Shown here piece after piece: positions 51,039 through 60,600 of a stretch of 64,000 bases of DNA. Numbering within the stretch: the stretch's first letter is position 1; the number at the start of each line of letters is the position of its first letter. The translations under genes and the position numbers were made by a program. The notes below the pieces were generated by a model. The model was not told the origin of the DNA. It saw only the letters and a list, made by a program, of their open reading frames with translations, and did no database searches. The DNA is from Bacteroidales bacterium (GTDB lineage Bacteria > Bacteroidota > Bacteroidia > Bacteroidales > P3), in the NCBI GenBank assembly GCA_017480785.1, contig JAFURZ010000003.1:43573-107572 (forward strand). Reading direction: 5' to 3'.

Positions 51039-52190
51039 TTAGTTGTTGCTGATGGCGTCGATGACCTCGCTGAGCACTCCCTCGAGGGCGGCGCAGGCGG
51101 CCACGGCCTCGCCGTTCTTCGGGTCGGAGTAGTGCTCCACGAAGGGGGCCGGCATGGCGTCAATCTTGGTCAGGGCCGTCTCGATGGCGTCGACCACGCG
51201 GGCGTCGAGCGAGGCGTCGATGGTCTTCACATAGTTGTGGAGCGACTTCTCGTTGTCGCGCTGACCCTCGACACCGCCCAGATACACGTTCTGGATGCTG
51301 ACGATGTTGTTGTGGAAGTCGATGATGGACTTCTGGCTGTAGGGGCTCTCGATGTAGGTCACGTCCTCGCCGGCATAGGCCGAATTGATTTTGGAGCTGC
51401 CCACCTCGTCGGCGATGTCGGCGCAGCCCTGCACGATGGCGATGAGGGCCGCCGTGCGGCTCACGTAGGTGCTGCCGGCCTGACCGGCGCGCTTCATGTT
51501 CTGGCCGTAGCTCAGGTCGCCGCCGGCCACAGTGTACTGCATCTCCAGGTCGTCCAGCTTGGCGATGTGGCTCGCCGGAGCGGCGTCGCCCAGCCAGCCC
51601 ACCTCAAGCTGGTAGCAGCGGTTGCGCAGGTCGCCCGCCACGGCCACCACATAGGTCCACTGGTCGGCCGTAATCTGGTCGGCCGTCTTGGGCTGCCCGT
51701 TGGCGAAGAGGATGTACTCCAGGCCGTGGAAACCCAGCAGGGCATTGCTGAGCAGCTCGCCCGCCTTGGCATCGCCATCCTCGCCGGCCAGCAGGGCCAG
51801 CATGTTGTTGTTGCCCATCAGGGTGTTGAAGGCGGTCTCGTCGAGGGGCCAGCTGTCGATGTGGGGGTCCACGCCGTAGTCGCCGGCGGCGCCGAAGAGG
51901 AAGGCTTCGCTCTTCTCCCACTGCTCGCGGGCCTGGAGGAACATGTTGCAGGCATCCTGCAGCCCGGCGTTGGTGGGCGTCTCTTTCAGGGTGGCCAGCA
52001 TCGAGGCCAGCAGCTCGGTCTTCTCGGCCAGGGCCGTGTAGGTCGGGGCCACGGTGTGGTCCACAAACTGGGTGGCCACCTCGCCGGCGGTCTCGTCGTT
52101 GATTTCAAACGGGTCGTCCTTGCACGAGGCAAGGCACATCGTCATGGCCGAAAGGACCATGACAGCAAGAGTTTTGGTAATGTGCTTCAT
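51039..52190 (-). CDS. Imelysin-family lipoprotein
   Basis: A 383-residue helical lipoprotein. The mature N-terminus CKDDPFE matches the K-(D/E)2 lipoprotein export signal described in Bacteroidota, so surface exposure is likely. The imelysin motif GxHxxE is present as GFHGLEYILF, with SEAFLFGAAGDYGVDPHIDSWPLDE upstream and a duplicated four-helix layout (WTYVVAVAGDLRNRCYQL). Imelysins bind iron or haem-related ligands and are usually iron-regulated; peptidase activity is doubtful for the family. Confidence 0.9.
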   Translation of the reverse strand: MKHITKTLAVMVLSAMTMCLASCKDDPFEINDETAGEVATQFVDHTVAPTYTALAEKTELLASMLATLKETPTNAGLQDACNMFLQAREQWEKSEAFLFGAAGDYGVDPHIDSWPLDETAFNTLMGNNNMLALLAGEDGDAKAGELLSNALLGFHGLEYILFANGQPKTADQITADQWTYVVAVAGDLRNRCYQLEVGWLGDAAPASHIAKLDDLEMQYTVAGGDLSYGQNMKRAGQAGSTYVSRTAALIAIVQGCADIADEVGSSKINSAYAGEDVTYIESPYSQKSIIDFHNNIVSIQNVYLGGVEGQRDNEKSLHNYVKTIDASLDARVVDAIETALTKIDAMPAPFVEHYSDPKNGEAVAACAALEGVLSEVIDAISNN

Positions 52191-52240
52191 AATAGTTGGT
52201 GTATTTTTTAATTATTGTTTTATTCTTTGTTTCAAGGTCT

Positions 52241-53530
52241 TTATTTGAAGAACCCCGTCCACGTGACGCCCATGGCGCAGTAGGGCTCGTTGTTGTACTG
52301 CTCGGCCAGCAGGCGCACGCCCGCCTCGGCCTTGAGGGTCACTTCGGGCAGGGGGCAGTAGTTGATGCCGGCCGACACCACCTGCCGCTCGCACCAGCCC
52401 ACGTCGTTCTGGTGCTCCGAGGGCACAAAGCTGTCGTAGTGGTCGTAGCGGCCGAAGAGGTAGAGCCGCTTGGCGGTGTTGCCCCACAGGGCCAGCAGGT
52501 CGACTCCCGCCTCCAGCGAGGCGTCCCAGGCCGCCTGGGCCACCGTCGTGTGCGGATAGGGGTTGCCGCTCATGGTGGTCTGGTTCTTGTTGTGGGTCGA
52601 GATGGCGCTGGCATCGCCCAGGTAGCCGTAGTCGGCATTGCCACGCACCACCACGTAGCGGTTGCGGTACTGGAAGTCGACCGCGCCAATCATCACCGTC
52701 CCCTTGACGTCGGCATAGCGCGTCGAGCGCTCGTCGGTGACGATGTCGTTGTTGAACGAGTTGCCGATGTATCCGCTCAGCCCTATCCTTAGCCCCGGCA
52801 CCCCGTTCCAGTCCACGCGCACCGCCGTGGCGGGCTGGTTGGCCGGACGGAACTCGTAGGGCGAGGCCGAGCCGTTGTGCACCCACCCCTGGTCGTTGAA
52901 CAGGAAGGCGTTGAGCCCCGGCAGCAGCTGCACCTCGTAGCGCCAGCTCCCCAGGCGGCCCCAGAGGCTGAGGCCCGTTTCGTGCCACGTGCACGGCAGG
53001 ATGGTGTTCTCGCCCTCGGGACGGTAGACGCCGAAAAACATATTGGGCGTGTGATTGTAGTTGGTCATGCCCACCGGCACCACGATATGGCCGGCGCGCA
53101 CGTTCAGGCGCCTGCCGAAGCTCTTCTGCACCCAGAACTGCTCCAGCGCCACCTCGCCGCCGCGCTCCACCTCCTGCTCGAACTCGCCCGTCTCCTCGGT
53201 CTCCTTCTCCACGGCGGCTTCCACGCCCCCGTGCTCGAACTCAATCTCGGTTCCCACCGTCCAGCCGTGGCCGAAGTCGTAGCCCAGCATGACGACAGCG
53301 TGCGGCAGGTCCAGCCGCCCGAAGCCCTTCGAGTCGGCATAGCGGTCGGCGTGCGAGTAGCGGAACACGTTGTCCGAATAGAAATGATAGCTGTAGACCG
53401 CCTCGCCGTAGCCGCCCACGGTGAGCCGGCTGTGCCTGCTGGCGGTGTCCTCCTGGGCCGAAACCGGCTGTGCCGCCGTCAGCGCCAAGAGAGTGCATGT
53501 GATTGATAGAATAGTCTTTAGATAGTTCAT
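52241..53530 (-). CDS. Porin-like outer-membrane beta-barrel protein
   Basis: A 429-residue exported protein, signal peptide VSA|Q. It opens with LTVGGYGEAVYSYHFYSDNVF. It contains RLDLPHAVVMLGYDFGHGWTVGTEIEFEHGG, an acidic Glu-rich stretch (VEKETEETGEFEQEVE), EQFWVQKSFGRRLNVRAGHIVVPVGMTNYNHTP, and ends AMGVTWTGFFK with C-terminal Phe near the end. This resembles phosphate-selective-porin-like 16-strand barrels. It is the first gene of the iron-type string and the likely transporter or haem/iron entry path. Start ATG 53528-53530; the upstream extension covers the promoter. Confidence 0.86.
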   Translation of the reverse strand: MNYLKTILSITCTLLALTAAQPVSAQEDTASRHSRLTVGGYGEAVYSYHFYSDNVFRYSHADRYADSKGFGRLDLPHAVVMLGYDFGHGWTVGTEIEFEHGGVEAAVEKETEETGEFEQEVERGGEVALEQFWVQKSFGRRLNVRAGHIVVPVGMTNYNHTPNMFFGVYRPEGENTILPCTWHETGLSLWGRLGSWRYEVQLLPGLNAFLFNDQGWVHNGSASPYEFRPANQPATAVRVDWNGVPGLRIGLSGYIGNSFNNDIVTDERSTRYADVKGTVMIGAVDFQYRNRYVVVRGNADYGYLGDASAISTHNKNQTTMSGNPYPHTTVAQAAWDASLEAGVDLLALWGNTAKRLYLFGRYDHYDSFVPSEHQNDVGWCERQVVSAGINYCPLPEVTLKAEAGVRLLAEQYNNEPYCAMGVTWTGFFK

Positions 53531-53551
53531 AATACCGTAAGTTTGCGTTTG

Positions 53552-53559
53552 CAAAGATA
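53552..53559 (-). promoter_or_regulatory. -7 box of the porin-imelysin-DHOR-CcsBA string
   Basis: TATCTTTG on the minus strand with TTGCCG about 19 nt upstream; leader of about 15 nt. No clear Fur box could be recognised by eye. Confidence 0.68.
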
Positions 53560-53615
53560 CGGCATTATGCCCTGTGGCGGCAATAGCCAAAAATGGTGAT
53601 TTTTGGAATGTCATC

Positions 53616-53696
53616 GAAAGCCCTGAAAGGGCGGCAATCGATAGCCGTGGGCTCACGCCCACGGCTAACATATATCGCCCACTCCGTGGGCTATTC
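53616..53696. repeat. Compound hairpin repeat
   Basis: GCCCTGAAAGGGC, then AGCCGTGGGC / GCCCACGGCT (53643-53652 and 53657-53666, TCAC loop), then CGCCCACTCCGTGGGC. Several overlapping stem-loops between two minus-strand genes; probably a dispersed repeat seen widely in Bacteroidota, and usable as a terminator. Confidence 0.65.
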
Positions 53697-53699
53697 AGC

Positions 53700-54206
53700 C
53701 TACTTCTTCCAGACGCTGTAGGCGAGGAACACCGTCAGGGCGGCGATGCCGAGGAAGAAGAGCCTGGGTGCGAGGAAGCTCACGAGCAGGGTGGCCCCCA
53801 GGATGGCTAGTGCGCGGACGGCCAGCCGCTTGTCGGGCGGCAGGGCCTGCAGGCGGCGCTTCAGCTGGTCGCCCCGCTGCCGGGCGCCGTCGACGCGGCG
53901 CCCGCGGTCATCGACGGTCTCGGCACGGGTCGTCGCCATCTCCTTCACCCTCACCTTGAGGGTCTTCGAGCCGTGCTTGCCGTCCTTCCAGGCCGTCATG
54001 GTCAGCGCCGTGCGCCCCTTCGAGCGGTGCAGGCGGAAGCGCTTCGTGCCCGTCAGCTCCAAGGGCAGCACCGTGGCCTTGTAGCCGTTGTCAATCTTCA
54101 ACTCCACCCGGTCGGCACCAGTGCAGTCCCACTTGATTTCCACCACCTCGCCTTCCACCACCGAGGTGCGGTCCACGTCGAAAGTCATTCTTTTTTCCAT
54201 ACCCAT
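53700..54206 (-). CDS. Hypothetical protein with Ig-like N-terminus and two membrane segments
   Basis: A 168-residue protein (start 54206, or 54200/54188 at following Met codons). Residues about 5-85 resemble an Ig-like beta-sandwich (DVDRTSVVEGEVVEIKWDCTGADRVELKID, TALTMTAWKDGKHGSKTLKVRV). Then comes an Arg-rich segment (DDRGRRVDGARQRGDQLKRRLQ), and two C-terminal hydrophobic helices (LAVRALAILGATLLVSFLA, LFFLGIAALTVFLAYSVW). There is no signal peptide, so the N-terminus is probably cytoplasmic. Family not recognised. Confidence 0.75.
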   Translation of the reverse strand: MGMEKRMTFDVDRTSVVEGEVVEIKWDCTGADRVELKIDNGYKATVLPLELTGTKRFRLHRSKGRTALTMTAWKDGKHGSKTLKVRVKEMATTRAETVDDRGRRVDGARQRGDQLKRRLQALPPDKRLAVRALAILGATLLVSFLAPRLFFLGIAALTVFLAYSVWKK

Positions 54207-54234
54207 GTCCCAGCAAAAAGCGTGCCAGCCCCCA

Positions 54235-54311
54235 CCAACGACTTGTCAACGACTTACCATCGACTTACCATCGACTTACCACCGACTACCACGGTGGTAG
54301 TCGATAGGTGG
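54235..54311. repeat. 11-nt phased array C
   Basis: Exactly seven 11-nt units: CCAACGACTTG, TCAACGACTTA, CCATCGACTTA twice, CCACCGACTAC, CACGGTGGTAG, TCGATAGGTGG. CGACT on the left is mirrored by AGTCG on the right, with centre CCACGGTGG. Same layout and period as arrays A and B but different letters. Confidence 0.88.
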
Positions 54312-54437
54312 CGCGATGGCGTGGTCTTCAGCGGGTTGTGACAGTGGTCGCTCCTCTGCCCGGATGGCGGGGACGGAGCGAAATGTTAAAAATGACGAAA
54401 GGATGCAAAAAAATTTTGTTGTTTCAAAAAGAATTCC

Positions 54438-54445
54438 TATATTTG
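54438..54445 (+). promoter_or_regulatory. -7 box for the second giant surface protein
   Basis: TATATTTG followed by CGATT, with TTGTTTC about 20 nt upstream. Predicts a leader of about 190 nt that contains a T7-A-G7 stretch (54506-54520). Confidence 0.6.
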
Positions 54446-54640
54446 CGATTATGTTTTGTAAAGGGAAAGAATTGTCAGTATTTTGATAGACAGACGGATG
54501 GATAGTTTTTTTAGGGGGGGTAATTTATGGAAACGACGGAAACAGGACTTGGGAAGCAGGACGGGGGTGACACGGAGGGGTGGAAACAATTAACAGAGAA
54601 AACGTTTAATCAACCTTTTTATCAATCAAAATCTTAACTT

Positions 54641-57600
54641 ATGAAACGATTTTACAAGTTTCTGATGCCGCTGGTCGCGATAGTGGCCATGGCATTGCCT
54701 TCCGGGCTCCGAGCGCAAGCGACGACGCTGACGGTGGCTGAGGGCACAGTTACCAATGGGTATGTGCCCGTTTATGGCTACTACTGCGACGCCTTCCTGC
54801 GTGCCGACTTCGTCTACCCGTCGACGATGTTGGCAAACATGGCGTCCAGCGCCGTCTCGCAGATGACGTTCTACTCCAATGGCAGTTCCATCAGCTGGGG
54901 CTCGGCCAGTTTCAACGTCTATCTGACCGAGGTCTCCAGCGCCACGCTGACCGATTTCTATTCCGGCAGCAACATGACACTGGTCTATTCCGGCTCGCTG
55001 TCGGTGGGTTCCGACGGCACCATGACGGTCCCCTTCACCACGCCGTACATATATAACGGCGGCAACCTCCTCGTGAGGGTCGACAACGTGGTTGAAGGCT
55101 CCTACACGTCTGTCTCTTGGCTGGGTATCAGCTCCAGCGGGAGCAGCTACCAGGGCCATGACTACGACGACGTCGACGACATTTACAGTACGGCGCGTGA
55201 TTTCCTTCCCAAAGTGACCTTCAGCTACGTGGCAAGCAGCTGTCCTCCCCCGATGGCTCTCACTGCCGAAGTCGACGGTTCCGATGTCGACTTTACATGG
55301 AGCAGCAACGCCTCCTCCTTCGAGGTGGCTTGGGGCCCCGCGGGCTTCAATCCCGACACTGCCACGGTCAACGTGGCTTCTACGACCGACACTTCCTATT
55401 CTCTCACCGGCCTCGCCGACGCCCACTACGACGTCTGCGTGCGCGCTTTCTGCACCGACGGCGACACCAGCATGTGGATTCGTTCGACCTTCTTCATCGG
55501 TGCTATTGACTACCTTATGTCCACCACCGGCAATGCCACTCTCTCCACCTGCGCAGCCACTATCTACGACAACGGCGGCGCCAATGGCACTTATGGCAAC
55601 AACTGCAACTCCACCCTCGTGGTGACTCCCTCCACTCCGGGTTCCTACCTGATGGTCAGCGGCACGTCCTACACCGAGAGCACCTGGGACTACCTGCGCC
55701 TCTACAGCGGCAACGGCACCTCGGGCGATTTGCTTTTCGACGACTATGGCGTCACTGCCACCCAGACCTTCGGCCCCTTCTATGTCGACACGCTCACCGT
55801 CACCTTCCAAAGCGACGGTTCGGTGGCCTACGACGGTTTCGCCATCAGTGTGGTCTGCGTCAGCGAGCCTTCCTGCTCGCGTCCCGACAGCCTGGTGCTG
55901 GTCAGCAACACCAGCGACCAGGTGACCCTCGCCTGGGTCGACGACGTGAACTCCAACTGGACTGTTGCCTATGGTCCCCAGGGCTTCACCCTTGGCGACA
56001 CCAACACCCAGTATGCCAACTTCACCACCACCACCGGCACCATTACCGGCCTCACCCCCAACACCTTCTACGACTTCTTCCTGATGGCCGTCTGCCCGAA
56101 CGACAGTTCGAGGGCCCGTTCCATCACGGTGCGCACCTCGTGCGTCGCTATCGACTCCCTGCCCTATGTTCAGGACTTTGAGGAGTGCCTCACGGGTTCG
56201 TCCAATGTGTTCGACCCCTGCTGGCGCATCTACAACACCTACAACACGGCCTACCACTACCCCTATGTCACCACAGGCAGTGGTAACAAGTATTTGTACT
56301 TCTATATGTACACCAATACCAACTGGGGATACGCCCTGATGCCCAGCCTGGGCGAGGAGCTCGATGACGTGGATATGGAGCTGACCTTCGACTCCTGGCG
56401 CGACAACAACGCGACCTACTCGGCCCGTCTGATTGTGGGCTTGTTCAACGGCGACAGCTACGACGGCACCAGCCCCTTCGACACGCTGGCCGTTATCGAC
56501 CCCACCGCCACCTCCTACGCTACCCGCACGACGTGCTATGTGTCCATCTCGGGCCGCACGGTGGCTGGTAAGCGCATCGGCTTCCTCAACCGTTTCGAGG
56601 GCACCGGTACCTATTATTACAGCTATATCGACAATGTGAGCCTGCACGAGGCCCCCACCTGCATGGTGCCCGGCAACCTGGCAGCCAACCACATCACCAG
56701 CGACTCGATTGTCCTCACCTGGAACGATGCCGCCAACAGTGGCGCTTCCTACGAGGTCAAGTATCGCGTCCATGGCGCAGCCGACTCGGTGGAGTGGACC
56801 ATTGTCGAGGTCTCCGATACAGTGTATGAGATTTCCGACCTGCTGGCCAACACCACCTATGATGTCGCTGTGCGTGCCATCTGTGGCAGCGGCGACACCA
56901 GCATGGCCATCAGCGGGAGCTACCGCACCGATTGCGGCGCCATCAGCAGCCTGCCCTATGTGATGGACTTCCAGCAGGCCACCACCGGCAGCAGCAACCT
57001 CTTCGACCCCTGCTGGCACATCGGCAACACCTATAGCCCCAGCACTAACTACCCCTATGCCAACACCGGCAACGGCACCACCTACTTGTATATGTATATG
57101 TATGGCGCCAACGGTGCCAACGCCTTCTACGGCTACACCATCATGCCCGAGCTCTCGGACGACCTGGCCCAGACCGACATGGAGCTGAGCTTCGACATCT
57201 GGACCACCAGTGCCAACTATGGCGCCGGTGTCATCGTGGCCCTCTTCGACAGCACGGCCTACGACGCCACCCGCACGTTCGACACCCTGGCCGTCGTGGT
57301 ACCCTCCGCCAACAGCTATGCCGCCCGTGAGACCGCCTACATCAACCTTTCGGGCGTCGACTTCACCGGCAAGCACCTGGGCCTCTACTACCACAACCTG
57401 CGCCCCAACATCACCGGCTACTACTACTACACCCATATCGACAACATCAACCTGCACGTGGCTCCCGACTGCCCGTCGCCTGCCGGCCTGACGGTCGACT
57501 CGCTCAAGGCCACCAGGGCCTATGTCAGCTGGAATGCCGAGAGCAACGCCTCGTCCTACAGCGTCTACCTGAACGGCAACTATGTTGTGGAGACTACCGA

Positions 57601-60600
57601 CAACCAGTATGAGTTCACCGGCCTGATGGGCAGCACCAACTACACCTTCTCGGTGGTGTCGGTCTGCTCGAGCAGCGACAGCAGTCATGCCACGCCGTTT
57701 GCCTTCCGCACACCGGAAGCCGACCCCGTCAACACGTTCCCCTACTTCTGCGGTTTCGAGAACGACGACGACATGGGCAACTGGCTCCTCGTCAACGGCA
57801 CCCAGACCAACTACTGGATGCGCGGCACCAACGCCAGCAGCGGCGGTGCCCAGTCGCTCTACATCACCAACGACGGCTCTACCAATGCCTATAATAACGG
57901 CAGTACCTCCACCGTCCATGCCTGCCTCTACCTCGACCTGCCTGCCGGCGAGTACGCCTACAGCTACGACTGGCGCGCCAACGGTGAGAGCAGTTACGAC
58001 TATATCCGTGCCGCCGTCGTGCCCGAGAGCACCACAATCACGGCCGGAAGCTTCAGCGGCTTCAACAACGGTACCGGCGTGCCTACTGGCGGTATTGCCA
58101 TCGACAACATCAGCAACGCCAGCACCTATCGCCTGAACCTCCAGACCACCTGGCAGAACCGCTCCGGTGCCTTCACCATCACCACCCCCGGCATCTACAA
58201 GATGGTCTTCATGTGGTACAACGACGGTAGTGCAGGCAGCCAGCCTCCTGCCGCCATCGACAACATCCAGGTGGTGCGCAACACCTGCCCCGCTCCCACC
58301 AACTTCCATGCCTCCTATGTCGGTCAGGACACCATCACCGTGACCTGGACCGCCGGCGGCGAGGAGACGGAGTGGGTCATCAGCGACGGCATCAACGAGA
58401 CTTCCGTCACCAGCACCTCCTACACCTTCACCGGCCTCTATCCCAACACGGGCTACACCTTCACAGTGCGCGGCGTCTGCGATGTCGACGACTCCAGCAT
58501 GATGACCACCCTCATGGTGCGCACCGCCTGCTCCGACATGACGCTGCCCTTCAGCGACGACTTCGAGGGCTACACCACCAGCACCTCATCCTACACCGGA
58601 GAACTGCTCTCCTGCTGGCACTATGTGATGACCGGCACCGGCAGCTACCAGACCGGCAACTACCGTCCCCAGGTCTACTACTACTCCACACCCAACATGT
58701 ACAGCCACAGCGGCAACTATTCGCTGAGCCTCAACGGCGTGGCCTACACCAGCCTGCCCCGTTTGAGCGAGGACTACGACATGAACGATGTGAGCGTCGG
58801 CTTCTGGGCCCGCCACTCCAGCAACTACTACGGCCTTATACTTGGTGTGATGTCCGACCCTGACAGCATCAACACCTTCGACACCATCGCCGAGGTGCCC
58901 TTCACCTCGACCAGCGTGCCGCAGTACTTCGAGTTCAACCTGAGCAACTACACCGGCACCGGCCGCTACATTGCCTTCCGCAACTACTACACCACCAGTG
59001 CCATTACCTACTACAGCTACAACTGGATTGACGACATCGAGGTGTGGCGCAACAGCAGCTGCCCCACGCCCAGCTACATCGCCGTGAGCGGTGTGTCCAA
59101 TGATGTGGCCACCATCAACTGGGGCGACACTACCGACAACGCTTACGAGGGGTTCATGGTTTATTACGGCACGATGAACAATATCCTTGCCGCTACCGAC
59201 AGTGTCACTGTCTCCTCCGGGACCAGCTACACCCTCACCGGCCTCACCGGCAACACCACCTACTATGTGTGGTTGAAGGGTGTCTGCAGCACCGAGGACA
59301 GCCGCATCGTCTCCACCTCCTTCACCACCACGCCCGACTGTATGCCCGTCGAGAACCTCACCTTGGTGAGCACCGACCAACATGCCTTCGGACTTGACTG
59401 GGAGGCTCCCACCACAGGCAATGCCGCCACGGCCTACGTCGTTTCCTGGAAGGCCGACAGCGCCTCTGCGTGGAACCGCGACACCGTGACCGAGCGTTAC
59501 TACTACATCTCAGGCCTCGCCGAGAGCACCACCTACCAGTATAATGTCACCACCATCTGCGACACGGTCGTCAGCGCCGTCAACAGCGGCACCGTGCAGA
59601 CTATCGGCTGCGGTGACATGGTGACCGAAGGCGGTGCCGAGTTCCGCTACCTGCCCACCTATCCCTACTACAAATACAGCTACACCCAGCAGATTTACCT
59701 CAACGAGGAACTCAACGACGTCGACACCATCTCGATGGTCTCGTTCTACAACACCGGCAGCGTCACCAACCGCTCGGTGGTGCTCTACATGGGCAACACC
59801 ACCAAGAGCTCCTTCACGGGCACGAGCGACTATGTGGACACCAGCGCCCTGACCCAGGTGGCTACCGGCACCCTCAACGGCAGCGGCTGGATGAGCATCA
59901 CCCTCACCACGCCCTTCGTGCGTACCGCCGGCAGCAACCTCGTGGTTGCCATGGCCGACAACACCGGCAGCTTTGTTCAGTCCCAGCCCTGGGCGGTCAC
60001 TGCCACCACGGCTCCCCGCGGCCTCTACTACTACCACGACGACGCAGCTATCAGCCCCGCCAACCCCTCGGCGAGCAACATGGCCGCCGTCAGTTATGTG
60101 CCCCAGATGCTGGTGACGGGTCCCACCTGCGTGATTCCCACCTGCGGCACGCCCATCATCATGCTGAGCGACGCCCAGACCAACCAGATTTCCATTGTTT
60201 GGAACGCTGAAACCGGCAGCAGCTACGAGGTCTCCTACCGCCTGCACGGCACCTCTGCCTGGACGGTGTCCGATGCCAACAACACCACCGGCACCTACAC
60301 CTTCACCGGCCTGAATGCCTCGGCCGACTATGACGTGCGCGTCAGCCTCAACTGCTCCGGCACCACCCTCGTGGGTACCCGCACGGTCTCCACGGCCTGC
60401 GGTCCTGTGGCACTGCCTCTGACCGAGGACTTCCAGACCAGCGAGCCCGGCTCCTACTACAGCCGCACCTGCTGGACCACCGGCACCTCCGGCCTTGGCA
60501 CCAACTATCCCTATCCTTATGTCACCCGCCTGCAAGGCGCCGAGGACAACAACCTCTGCCTTGTCTACAACGGTGGCTACATGGTCCTGCCTCAGGTCGA

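Noticed and set aside
51039-52190. Imelysin as an active M75 peptidase
   Set aside because: The GxHxxE motif is present, but family evidence for peptidase activity is weak; an iron-linked role is the safer reading.
54626-58309. A 1,227-codon open frame on the minus strand opposite the second giant protein
   Set aside because: Its translation is rich in Gly, Val, His, Ala and Arg without domains, and the + frame has a signal peptide and repeated modules. Codon bias of the + frame removes antisense stops; the same holds for 59510-63910, 5573-8155 and 8369-10924.
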